Assembly (NCBI RefSeq): GCF_003610995.1
Contig: NZ_CP032543.1
Span: 5,952,001-6,016,000, forward strand
DNA: 64,000 nt
Reading direction: 5' to 3'
Source of the DNA: Streptomyces griseus subsp. griseus
GTDB lineage: Bacteria > Actinomycetota > Actinomycetes > Streptomycetales > Streptomycetaceae
The position numbers and the translations under genes were made by a program. Each line of letters begins with the position of its first letter. Positions within the stretch are counted from its first letter, which is position 1. Under the pieces are notes generated by a model, which did no database searches, was not told the DNA's origin, and worked only from the letters and a program-made list of their open reading frames with translations. Shown here in pieces: positions 1-7,442 of this stretch.

Positions 1-1
1 C

Positions 2-1735
2 CAGCCGACCCACGGCCTGGCCGAGACGATCGAACAGCTGGAGCGCGAGGACGCCGAGCACCCCGAGTTCCGGCAGCAGGTGCGGGAGTTCATCGACGGC
101 CTGGTCAGCCACTACGTGCTGGACGGCGGCAATCTGGTGGTCTGCCACGCGGGTCTGCCGGAGAAATACCACGGCCGCACGTCGGGCCGGGTCCGCTCGC
201 ACGCGCTGTACGGGGACACCACCGGCGAGACCGACGAGTTCGGGCTGCCCGTGCGCTACCCGTGGGCCGAGGAGTACCGGGGCCGCGCCGCCGTGGTCTA
301 CGGCCACACCCCCGTGCCCACCACCTCCTGGATCAACAACACCATCTGCCTGGACACCGGCGCCGTCTTCGGCGGGAAGATGACCGCGCTGCGCTGGCCG
401 GAGCGCGAACGCGTCGACGTACCGGCCGAGAAGGTCTGGTACGAGCCCACCAGGCCGCTGACCTCCGAGGCCCCCGGGGGCCGGGAGGGCAGGCCGCTGG
501 ACCTCGCCGATGTGCAGGGCCGCCGGGTCGTGGAGACCCGGCACATGGGCCGGGTCGCCGTGCGCGAGGAGAACGCGGCGGCCGCGCTCGAAGTGATGAG
601 CCGGTTCGCCGTCGACCCGCGGCTCCTCGCCTACCTCCCGCCGACCATGGCGCCCACCGCCACCTCGAAGGAGGAGGGCTTCCTGGAGCACCCGGCCGAG
701 GCGTTCGCGCAGTACCGGGCGGACGGCGTGGAGCGGGTGGTGTGCGAGGAGAAGCACATGGGCTCCCGGGCCGTCGCCCTGGTCTGCAAGGACGTGGCGG
801 CCGCCACCGCCCGCTTCGGCACGGACGGCCCGACCGGCGCCCTCCACACCCGTACCGGCCGCCCCTTCCTCGACGACCGGGCGCTGACGGAAGAGCTCCT
901 CGGCCGGCTGCGTACGGCCGTCACCGCGGCCGGGCTCTGGGAGGAGTGGGACACCGACTGGGTGCTCCTGGACGCCGAGCTGATGCCGTGGTCGCTCAAG
1001 GCCGGTGGACTGCTGCGCTCGCAGTACGCCGCCGTCGGCGCGGCCTCCGGCGCGGTGTTCCCCTCCGCGCTCGCCGCCCTGGAGACGGCTGCCGCCCGTG
1101 GTGTCGACGTCGGCGACCTCTCCGTGCGGCAGCAGGGCCGGGCGACGGACGCGGCCGCGTTCACCGAGGCGTACCGGCGCTACTGCTGGTCCACCGAGGG
1201 GCTGGACGGGATGCGGATCGCCCCGTTCCAGATCCTCGCCGTCCAGGGCCGCTCGCTCGCCGCCGTCCCCCACGACGAGCAGCTGGCCTGGCTGGACCGG
1301 CTCGTGGAGCACGACCCGACCGGGCTGCTCCAGGTCACCCGCCGGCTTGTCGTGGACCCCGCCGACGAGGCGTCCGCCCGCGCGGGCACCGACTGGTGGC
1401 TGGAGATGACCGGGCGCGGCGGCGAGGGCATGGTCGTCAAGCCGCTCGGCGCCCTGGTCCGGGACGCCGGGGGGCGTCTGGTGCAGCCCGGCATCAAGGT
1501 GCGCGGCCGGGAGTATCTCCGCATCATCTACGGCCCTGAGTACACCCGCCCGGAGAACCTGGAGCGCCTGCGCTCCCGCTTCCTCGGCCACAAGCGCTCG
1601 CTCGCGCTGCGGGAGTACGCGCTCGGTCTGGAGGCGCTGGACCGGCTGGCGGACGGCGAGCCGCTGTGGCGGGTCCATGAGGCGGTCTTCGCCGTCCTGG
1701 CCCTGGAGTCGGAGCCGGTTGACCCCCGGCTCTGA
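2..1735 (+). CDS. pnkp: Polynucleotide kinase-phosphatase Pnkp, 5'-truncated by window edge
   Basis: The reading frame is already open at base 2 and runs 577 residues to TGA. It keeps part of the central metallophosphatase domain (CHAGLPEKY, then YGHTPVPT around residues 45-105) and the whole C-terminal adenylyltransferase/ligase domain. The ligase nucleotidyl-transfer motif is EKHMGSR, with the AMP-attaching Lys expected there; EGMVVKP and [10 protein letters not shown] are the distal motifs. The N-terminal P-loop kinase domain should lie upstream of the window. In the known bacterial Pnkp/Hen1 system this protein heals and seals broken RNA (for example ribotoxin-cut tRNA) and works with the methyltransferase Hen1, so a hen1 gene just upstream is likely but not visible. 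arcA starts 64 bp downstream, with no obvious functional link. Confidence 0.9.
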   Translation, partial: QPTHGLAETIEQLEREDAEHPEFRQQVREFIDGLVSHYVLDGGNLVVCHAGLPEKYHGRTSGRVRSHALYGDTTGETDEFGLPVRYPWAEEYRGRAAVVYGHTPVPTTSWINNTICLDTGAVFGGKMTALRWPERERVDVPAEKVWYEPTRPLTSEAPGGREGRPLDLADVQGRRVVETRHMGRVAVREENAAAALEVMSRFAVDPRLLAYLPPTMAPTATSKEEGFLEHPAEAFAQYRADGVERVVCEEKHMGSRAVALVCKDVAAATARFGTDGPTGALHTRTGRPFLDDRALTEELLGRLRTAVTAAGLWEEWDTDWVLLDAELMPWSLKAGGLLRSQYAAVGAASGAVFPSALAALETAAARGVDVGDLSVRQQGRATDAAAFTEAYRRYCWSTEGLDGMRIAPFQILAVQGRSLAAVPHDEQLAWLDRLVEHDPTGLLQVTRRLVVDPADEASARAGTDWWLEMTGRGGEGMVVKPLGALVRDAGGRLVQPGIKVRGREYLRIIYGPEYTRPENLERLRSRFLGHKRSLALREYALGLEALDRLADGEPLWRVHEAVFAVLALESEPVDPRL

Positions 1736-1799
1736 CGCCCGGTCCAACCCATGGGCGATTCGCGGGGTGAACGGTGCTCCGCCCGGTGAGGATGAAGGC

Positions 1800-3032
1800 A
1801 TGGGATTCCATGTCGACTCCGAAGCCGGGCGGCTGCGCCGCGTCATACTGCACCGCCCCGATCTGGAACTGAAGCGGCTCACCCCCCGCAACAAGGACGC
1901 GCTCCTCTTCGACGACGTGCTCTGGGTGCGGCGGGCCCGGCAGGAGCACGACGGGTTCGCCGACGTCCTGCGCGACCGGGGCGTGGAGGTGCATCTCTTC
2001 GGCGACCTCCTCCAGGAGTCCCTGGACATCCCTGTCGCACGCCGGCTCGTACTGGACCGGGTCTTCGACGAGAAGGAGTACGGCCCGCTCGCCACCGAGC
2101 ACCTGCGCGCCGCCTTCGAGGAGCTGCCCTCGGCCGAGCTGGCGGAGGCGCTGGTCGGCGGGATGACCAAGCGCGAGTTCCTGGAGCGGCACAGCGAGCC
2201 GACCTCGGTCCGCTTCCATGTGATGGAGCTGGACGACTTCCTGCTCGGCCCGCTGCCCAACCACCTCTTCACCCGGGACACCTCCGCCTGGATCTACGAC
2301 GGCGTCTCCATCAACGCGATGCGCTGGCCCGCCCGGCAGCGCGAGACCGTCCACTTCGAGGCGATCTACCGCCACCACCCGCTCTTCACCGGACCGGACG
2401 CGGGCGTCTTCCACCACTGGTCCGAGGGGCAGGACGACTACCCCTCCACGATCGAGGGCGGTGACGTCCTGGTCATCGGGCAGGGTGCGGTCCTGATCGG
2501 GATGAGCGAGCGCACCACGCCGCAGGCGGTGGAGATGCTGGCCCGGGGCCTCTTCGACGCCGGTTCCGCGCGGACGATCGTGGCGCTGGACATGCCGAAG
2601 GCCCGTGCGTTCATGCACCTGGACACGGTGATGACGATGGTCGACGGCGACACGTTCACCCAGTACGCCGGGCTCGGGATGCTCCGCTCGTACACGATCG
2701 AGCCGGGCAGCGGGCCGCGCGAGCTGAAGGTGACCGACCATCCGCCGGAGCACATGCACCGGGCCATCGCCGCCGCCCTCGGCCTGGACTCGATCCGGGT
2801 GCTCACCGCCACCCAGGACGTGCACGCGGCCGAGCGTGAGCAGTGGGACGACGGCTGCAACGTGCTGGCGGTGGAGCCGGGCGTCGTCGTCGCGTACGAG
2901 CGGAACGCGACCACCAACACCTATCTGCGCAAGGAGGGCATCGAGGTCATCGAGATCCGGGGCAGCGAGCTGGGCCGGGGGAGGGGCGGACCGCGCTGCA
3001 TGAGCTGTCCGGTGGTGCGGGACCCTGTGTAG
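1800..3032 (+). CDS. arcA: Arginine deiminase
   Basis: The 410-residue protein has the usual family length. It hydrolyses L-arginine to citrulline and ammonia. Visible family features are the N-terminal [11 protein letters not shown] segment, the FTRDTSAWI block, [10 protein letters not shown] (substrate-binding Glu/Asp region), a [10 protein letters not shown] block and the C-terminal [12 protein letters not shown], which carries the catalytic Cys. The ATG at 1800 puts the conserved N-terminus in place; a longer in-frame start at 1677 would overlap pnkp and is not needed. A GAGG/GAAGG purine-rich stretch lies just upstream. Ornithine carbamoyltransferase follows 139 bp later and a basic amino-acid permease after that. 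Together they suggest arginine use through the deiminase route. No carbamate kinase gene is present in this window. Confidence 0.93.
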   Translation: MGFHVDSEAGRLRRVILHRPDLELKRLTPRNKDALLFDDVLWVRRARQEHDGFADVLRDRGVEVHLFGDLLQESLDIPVARRLVLDRVFDEKEYGPLATEHLRAAFEELPSAELAEALVGGMTKREFLERHSEPTSVRFHVMELDDFLLGPLPNHLFTRDTSAWIYDGVSINAMRWPARQRETVHFEAIYRHHPLFTGPDAGVFHHWSEGQDDYPSTIEGGDVLVIGQGAVLIGMSERTTPQAVEMLARGLFDAGSARTIVALDMPKARAFMHLDTVMTMVDGDTFTQYAGLGMLRSYTIEPGSGPRELKVTDHPPEHMHRAIAAALGLDSIRVLTATQDVHAAEREQWDDGCNVLAVEPGVVVAYERNATTNTYLRKEGIEVIEIRGSELGRGRGGPRCMSCPVVRDPV

Positions 3033-3080
3033 TACCAGCGCTTTCGAGACAGGGACCAGCAGGTTTTCGGTCTAAGGGGC

Positions 3081-3110
3081 TGTATAGGAATGCGTATGGT
3101 CGTATAGACT
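3081..3110 (+). promoter_or_regulatory. Repeat-rich upstream element of argF (possible operator or promoter)
   Basis: The 139-bp gap before argF contains a locally AT-richer patch in which CGTAT occurs twice 8 bp apart, flanked by two GTATAG words. It could be an ArgR-type ARG box or the -10 region of an argF promoter. The match to published ARG boxes is weak, so the assignment is tentative. Confidence 0.25.
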
Positions 3111-3171
3111 TCCAGGAACTGCACGCCGATCGCTGGTCCGATCCGCCCCGTCCCACCCTGGAGCCGTCACC

Positions 3172-4176
3172 ATGGCCATCAACCTCACCGGCCGCCCCTT
3201 CCTCAAGGAGCTGGACTTCACCGCCGAGGAGTTCCTCGGCCTGGTCGCGCTGGCCGGTGAGCTCAAGGCGGCCAAGAAGGCGGGCGCCGAGGTCCAGCGG
3301 CTGCGCGGCAAGAACATCGCGCTGATCTTCGAGAAGACCTCGACCCGTACGCGCTGTGCGTTCGAGGTCGCCGCCGCCGACCAGGGCGCCTCCACCACCT
3401 ATCTGGACCCCGCCGGCTCCCAGATGGGTCACAAGGAGTCGGTGAAGGACACCGCCCGGGTGCTCGGCCGGATGTTCGACGGCATCGAGTACCGGGGTGA
3501 CAGCCAGCAGGTCGTCGAGGAGCTGGCCGCGTTCGGCGGTGTCCCCGTCTTCAACGGGCTCACCGACGACTGGCACCCCACGCAGATGCTCGCAGACGTC
3601 CTGACCATCACGGAGCACAGCGACCGGCCCGTCCCCGGGACGGCCTTCGCCTACCTCGGCGACGCCCGCTTCAACATGGGCAACTCCTACCTGATCACCG
3701 GCGCCCTCCTCGGCCTGGACATCCGGATCGTCGCCCCCGAGATGTACTGGCCGGCCCCCTCCGTCGTACAGCAGGCGCAGCAGCTCGCCGCCCTCAGCGG
3801 CGCGAAGGTCACGCTCACCTCGGACGTCACCGAGGGCGTGCGCGGCGCCGCCTTCGTCGCCACGGACGTGTGGGTCTCGATGGGGGAGCCCAAGGAGGTC
3901 TGGGACGAGCGCATCGCCGCGCTTGCGCCGTACGCCGTGACGATGGACGTCCTGCGCGCCACCGGCGACCCGGACGTGAAGTTCCTGCACTGCCTGCCCG
4001 CCTTCCACGACCTCGGCACCCAGGTCGGCCGGGACGTCCATGCCGCCCACGGCCTCACCGAGCTGGAGGTCACCGACGAGGTCTTCGAGTCGGCGCACTC
4101 GGTGGTCTTCGACCAGGCGGAGAACCGGATGCACACGATCAAGGCCGTACTGGTGGCGACGCTGGCGGGGGAGTAG
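3172..4176 (+). CDS. argF: Ornithine carbamoyltransferase
   Basis: The 334-residue protein has the normal family length. It interconverts ornithine plus carbamoyl phosphate with citrulline plus phosphate. The carbamoyl-phosphate loop is [12 protein letters not shown] (residues about 53-64), the second domain carries HPTQMLADV, and the ornithine/active-site loop is HCLPAFHD with the catalytic Cys. The ATG follows a GGAGCCGTCACC context. Its place directly after arcA suggests the catabolic partner of the deiminase (arcB role), but sequence alone does not separate anabolic from catabolic enzymes. A short hairpin follows the stop, and the next gene has its own upstream gap. Confidence 0.93.
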   Translation: MAINLTGRPFLKELDFTAEEFLGLVALAGELKAAKKAGAEVQRLRGKNIALIFEKTSTRTRCAFEVAAADQGASTTYLDPAGSQMGHKESVKDTARVLGRMFDGIEYRGDSQQVVEELAAFGGVPVFNGLTDDWHPTQMLADVLTITEHSDRPVPGTAFAYLGDARFNMGNSYLITGALLGLDIRIVAPEMYWPAPSVVQQAQQLAALSGAKVTLTSDVTEGVRGAAFVATDVWVSMGEPKEVWDERIAALAPYAVTMDVLRATGDPDVKFLHCLPAFHDLGTQVGRDVHAAHGLTELEVTDEVFESAHSVVFDQAENRMHTIKAVLVATLAGE

Positions 4177-4179
4177 CCG

Positions 4180-4195
4180 CCCCTGCGGACAGGGG
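4180..4195 (+). terminator. Short hairpin after argF
   Basis: CCCCTG and CAGGGG form a 6-bp G/C stem with a CGGA tetraloop only 3 bp after the argF stop. No U-tract follows, as is usual in Streptomyces. It may reduce read-through into the permease. Confidence 0.4.
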
Positions 4196-4217
4196 GTTCG
4201 CATGGCCATTCGCCCGA

Positions 4218-4248
4218 TTGGGTGAACATGCGAGGTGATGGCTAGCAT
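4218..4248 (+). promoter_or_regulatory. Possible promoter of the permease gene
   Basis: TTGGGT (4218) and TAGCAT (4243) resemble -35 and -10 hexamers of a housekeeping sigma factor, with a somewhat long 19-bp spacer. The ATG of the permease lies about 113 bp downstream. Assignment by eye only. Confidence 0.3.
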
Positions 4249-4360
4249 GTCGCCTCTGGTGGGGTTCGGGCTCTGACGCGCCCGGGCCCCTTTCCCGTGC
4301 CGCCCAGCGCGCGCACGGGGCCGTCCCCCCACTGCACCACCAGAGAAGAGAACGTCCCGT

Positions 4361-5848
4361 ATGAGCCCCGGCCTGCCGTCCTCCGGCACCCCGAAGCGTC
4401 CCGGCCCCTCCCGGCCCGGGCTGCGCCGCAAGAGCCCCGAGACGCTCATCGCCGAGTCCGGTGGTGACCTGGAGGGCCACGGCCTCAAGCGGACGATGGG
4501 GCTCTTCCAGCTCGTCTGCTTCGGCGTCGGGGCCATCGTGGGTACCGGCATCTTCGTCGGCCTCTCCGACACCGTCGCCGAGGCCGGGCCCGCCGTCGTC
4601 ATCTCGTTCGTCCTGGCCGCGATCACCTGCATCTTCACCGCCTTCTCCTTCGCGGAGCTGGGCAGCGCGATCCCGGTCTCGGGCAGCTCGTACTCCTTCG
4701 CGTACGCCGCCCTCGGCGAGCGCACGGCGTTCCTCGTCGGCTGGTGCCTGATGCTGGAGTACGGCGTCTCGGTCTCCGCGGTCGCCGTGGGGTGGAGCCA
4801 GTACGTCAACGAGCTGCTGAACAGCCTGGTCGGCTGGCAGCTGCCCGCCGCCGTCTCCGCCGGACCGGGCGACGGCGGAGTGATCAACCTCCCGGCGATC
4901 GTCGTGATCGCGATGGCCGCCACCCTGCTGGTGCGCGGCGTCCGGGAGAGCGCGGGCGCGACCGCCACCATGGCGGTCCTGAAGATCGGCATCCTGCTGG
5001 CGTTCTGCGCGATCGCCTTCACGGCCTACCAGGACGACAACCTCGTGCCGTTCGCGGGCCACGGGCTCGGCGGGATCACGGCCGGCGCCTCGCTGGCGTT
5101 CTTCTCCTACATCGGCTTCGACGCCATCACCACCGCCGGCGAGGAGGTCAAGAACCCCCGGCGGAACATCCCCGTCGCCATCCTGATCTGCATCGGCGTC
5201 GTCACGCTGCTCTACTGCGCGGTGGCGCTCTCGGCCATCGGCGCGCTCGGTGCGGACGCCGTCTCCGACAAGCCCGCGGCCCTCTCGCTCGTCGTCAACC
5301 AGGTCACCGACTCCGCGGTCGGCGGCGGCATCATCGCCTTCGGCGCGGTCGTCGCCATCGCGTCCGTGGTGCTCGCCGTGATGTACGGGCAGACCCGCAT
5401 CCTGATGTCGATGTCCCGGGACGGGCTGATCCCGCGCGTCTTCGAGCGCGTCTCGCCCAAGACCCACACCCCGGTCGCCAACACCTGGATCGTGGCCTGC
5501 GTCTTCGCCGTCCCGGCCGCCTTCGCCTCGCTGGACGTCGTCGTCAACCTGACGACCATCGGCACGCTCGCCACCATGGTCGCGGTCAACGTGGCCGTCG
5601 TGGTGCTCCGCCGCCGCAACCCGGAGCTGGAGCGCACCTTCCGGGTGCCGCTGTATCCGGTGAGCCCGGTGCTCGGCGTCGTGTTCTGCCTGTATCTGAT
5701 GTACGGGACCGGCTGGACGACCTGGCTCCAGTTCGCGGTCTTCCTCGCCGCCGGTTCGCTGCTCTACGCCTGCTACGGGCGCAAGCGGTCCCGGCTGGTC
5801 AGCTCTCCGGCGACGGACCCGGCTGGGCCGGTATCGCCGGAAGCGTGA
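4361..5848 (+). CDS. APC-family amino acid permease (cationic amino acid transporter type)
   Basis: A 495-residue integral membrane protein. The N-terminal RRKSPETLIAES and LKRTMGLFQL segments and the GAIVGTGIFVG helix-1 break are characteristic of the CAT/YfnA branch of the APC superfamily, which carries arginine, lysine, ornithine or polyamines. About 12 hydrophobic segments can be seen, with FIGFDAITTAGEE-like residues (YIGFDAITTAGEEVKNP) between helices 6 and 7. An AGAGAAGAGA purine run precedes the ATG. Its position after arcA and argF suggests arginine uptake or arginine/ornithine exchange, but the substrate is inferred. The 3' end overlaps the convergent kinase gene by 50 bp. Confidence 0.85.
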   Translation: MSPGLPSSGTPKRPGPSRPGLRRKSPETLIAESGGDLEGHGLKRTMGLFQLVCFGVGAIVGTGIFVGLSDTVAEAGPAVVISFVLAAITCIFTAFSFAELGSAIPVSGSSYSFAYAALGERTAFLVGWCLMLEYGVSVSAVAVGWSQYVNELLNSLVGWQLPAAVSAGPGDGGVINLPAIVVIAMAATLLVRGVRESAGATATMAVLKIGILLAFCAIAFTAYQDDNLVPFAGHGLGGITAGASLAFFSYIGFDAITTAGEEVKNPRRNIPVAILICIGVVTLLYCAVALSAIGALGADAVSDKPAALSLVVNQVTDSAVGGGIIAFGAVVAIASVVLAVMYGQTRILMSMSRDGLIPRVFERVSPKTHTPVANTWIVACVFAVPAAFASLDVVVNLTTIGTLATMVAVNVAVVVLRRRNPELERTFRVPLYPVSPVLGVVFCLYLMYGTGWTTWLQFAVFLAAGSLLYACYGRKRSRLVSSPATDPAGPVSPEA

Positions 5849-6398
5849 ACCAGACCGCCTTGCCGTGCTCCGTGGTGCGGTGACCGCAGGCGGAGCTGAG
5901 GGTCCGGATCAGCAGCAGGCCGCGGCCGTGCTCCTGCCAGGGGTCGACCTCGTAGCCGGGCTGCGGCCGGGAGAGGTCGCCGGGCGGAGCGGGGTCGTGG
6001 TCGTGCACCTCGACCTGGCAGCCGGTGGGCAGCAGCTCCACGACCAGCTCGATCGGCTCGCTGCTCACCGTGTGCTCCACCGCGTTCGCGACCAGCTCCG
6101 CGGTGAGCAGCTCGGCGGTGTCGCTGTCCGCCGGGGCGTGGATGTCCGCCAGGGCGGTACGGACGAGAGCGCGGGCGATCGGCACGGCTGCCGTGGAGTG
6201 CGGCAGGGCGATACGCCAGGAGGCGGGAACAGGGACATCGGGCGGCACGGCGGGGTTCCGTTCGGGAGCGGGACTTCCTTGTAGCGGGACTTCTCGACTC
6301 ATCGGGGTCTCTCGACCCGTCATCGGGCTCTCCCGACCTGTGGCCGGGCTCTCCCGACTCGGCGTCGGGGTTTCTCGACTCACTCGACTCATCGGCAT
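5799..6398 (-). CDS. RsbW-like ATP-binding (HATPase) regulator with SRE(S/T)P repeat leader
   Basis: A 199-residue protein with a GHKL/HATPase_c anti-sigma-type domain at about residues 70-190. The N box is ELVANAVEHT, and the G box is GRGLLLIRTLSSACGHR. Such small kinases in Streptomyces usually bind or phosphorylate anti-sigma antagonists; no partner is adjacent here. The ATG at 6398 is preceded by AGGAAG about 12 bp upstream. Earlier in-frame starts would run into the divergent operator and enoyl-CoA hydratase leader. Residues about 5-40 are a low-complexity repeat (SRETP, SRESP, GRESP, GRETP, SREVP) encoded by a 21-bp degenerate tandem repeat. The function of that leader is unknown. Confidence 0.8.
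   Translation of the reverse strand: MPMSRVSRETPTPSRESPATGRESPMTGRETPMSREVPLQGSPAPERNPAVPPDVPVPASWRIALPHSTAAVPIARALVRTALADIHAPADSDTAELLTAELVANAVEHTVSSEPIELVVELLPTGCQVEVHDHDPAPPGDLSRPQPGYEVDPWQEHGRGLLLIRTLSSACGHRTTEHGKAVWFTLPAIPAQPGPSPES
6285..6392 (-). repeat. Degenerate 21-bp tandem repeat, about five copies
   Basis: On the + strand units of the form CGGG-x-TCTC-x-CGAC-x-CGTCAT recur about every 21 bp. Read on the minus strand they encode a repeated 7-residue unit (S/G)RE(S/T)P at the N-terminus of the RsbW-like gene. Copies are diverged but stay in frame. Confidence 0.65.
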
Positions 6399-6518
6399 CG
6401 CGTTTCGAGACTTCCTGGGGTCAACCTTACGAACCGCACGGCCCTCGCCATAGAGGCGGTCGACCGGTGCAAACAGGACTTTCGCCACAACAGTCTCACG
6501 GTCGGCGTATCGCGACCT

Positions 6519-6547
6519 CGTGACGACAGTCACGTACGAGTGATAAA
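6519..6547 (+). promoter_or_regulatory. Operator palindrome and promoter of the enoyl-CoA hydratase/monooxygenase operon
   Basis: CGTGAC-GACA-GTCACG (6519-6534) is a perfect 6+6 inverted repeat. CGTGAC can also act as a -35 hexamer, and GATAAA at 6542 as the -10 with a 17-bp spacer. A TGAC-N4-GTCA core also occurs in the other promoter region of the same pathway at 12392, which points to a shared regulator. The neighbouring PaaX-family gene is the natural candidate. Confidence 0.55.
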
Positions 6548-6612
6548 TTCGGTGGTGGAACGCGACCCGCGCACGGCCGGCAACCCGCCCGAATGCTGAA
6601 GGGAACCCCTTC

Positions 6613-7440
6613 ATGAGCTCGTTTCCCAGCTCCGCCCCGCGCGTGGAGGAGTGGCGCCATCTCCGGATCACCTGGGACGACGGTGTGGTGACCGTCACAC
6701 TGGACCGCCCCGAAAAACTCAACGCCCTCACCTTCGGTGGTTACGCCGATCTCCGCGACCTGCTCGCCGAGCTGACCCGGGAACGCTCCGCCCGCGCCCT
6801 GGTGCTGGCCGGTGAGGGGCGCGGCTTCTGCTCCGGCGGCGACGTGGACGAGATCATCGGTGCCACCCTCGCGATGGACACCGCCGCCGTCCTGGAATTC
6901 AACCGGATGACCGGCCAGGTCGTACGGGCCCTGCGCGAGTGCCCCTTCCCGGTGGTCGCCGCCGTCCACGGGGTCGCCGCCGGAGCCGGAGCCGTCCTCG
7001 CCCTCGCCGCCGACTTCCGGGTCGCCGATCCCTCCGCCCGCTTCGCCTTCCTCTTCACCCGGGTCGGCCTCTCCGGCGGCGACATGGGCGCGGCCTATCT
7101 GCTGCCCCGGGTCGTCGGCCTCGGCCACGCCACCCGGCTGCTGATGCTCGGCGACCCCGTCCGCGCCCTGGAGGCGGAGCGGATCGGGCTGATCAGCGAG
7201 CTGGCCGAGGAGGGGCAGGCCGATGCCCGCGCCGCCGAGCTGGCCCGCCGCCTCGCCGACGGCCCCGCGCTCGCCCTCGCCCAGACCAAGGCGCTGCTCA
7301 CCGCCGAGCTGGACATGCCGCTCGCCGCCTCCGTGGAGCTGGACGCCAACACCCAGGCGCTCCTGATGCACGGCGAGGACTACGCGGAGTTCCATGCCGC
7401 CTTCACCGAGAAGCGGCCGCCGAAGTGGCGGGGGCGGTAG
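6613..7440 (+). CDS. Enoyl-CoA hydratase/isomerase family protein
   Basis: A 275-residue crotonase-fold protein of typical length. The oxyanion-hole blocks are present: GEGRGFCSGGDVDEI (about residues 67-81) and VHGVAAGAGAVLALAADF (about 118-135), followed by the VGLSGGDMGAAYLLPRVVG segment. It probably hydrates or isomerises a ring-derived or ring-cleaved CoA intermediate. A GAAGGGAACCCCTTC context precedes the ATG. The next gene starts 2 bp after its stop, so the two are co-transcribed. The context (CoA ligase, anthraniloyl-CoA-type monooxygenase, acyl-CoA dehydrogenase) places it in an aromatic acyl-CoA pathway. The exact substrate is inferred. Confidence 0.85.
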   Translation: MSSFPSSAPRVEEWRHLRITWDDGVVTVTLDRPEKLNALTFGGYADLRDLLAELTRERSARALVLAGEGRGFCSGGDVDEIIGATLAMDTAAVLEFNRMTGQVVRALRECPFPVVAAVHGVAAGAGAVLALAADFRVADPSARFAFLFTRVGLSGGDMGAAYLLPRVVGLGHATRLLMLGDPVRALEAERIGLISELAEEGQADARAAELARRLADGPALALAQTKALLTAELDMPLAASVELDANTQALLMHGEDYAEFHAAFTEKRPPKWRGR

Positions 7441-7442
7441 CG

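Noticed and set aside
3081..3110. Confident ArgR operator upstream of argF
   Set aside because: Only loose similarity to ARG boxes; kept as a low-confidence element rather than a finding.
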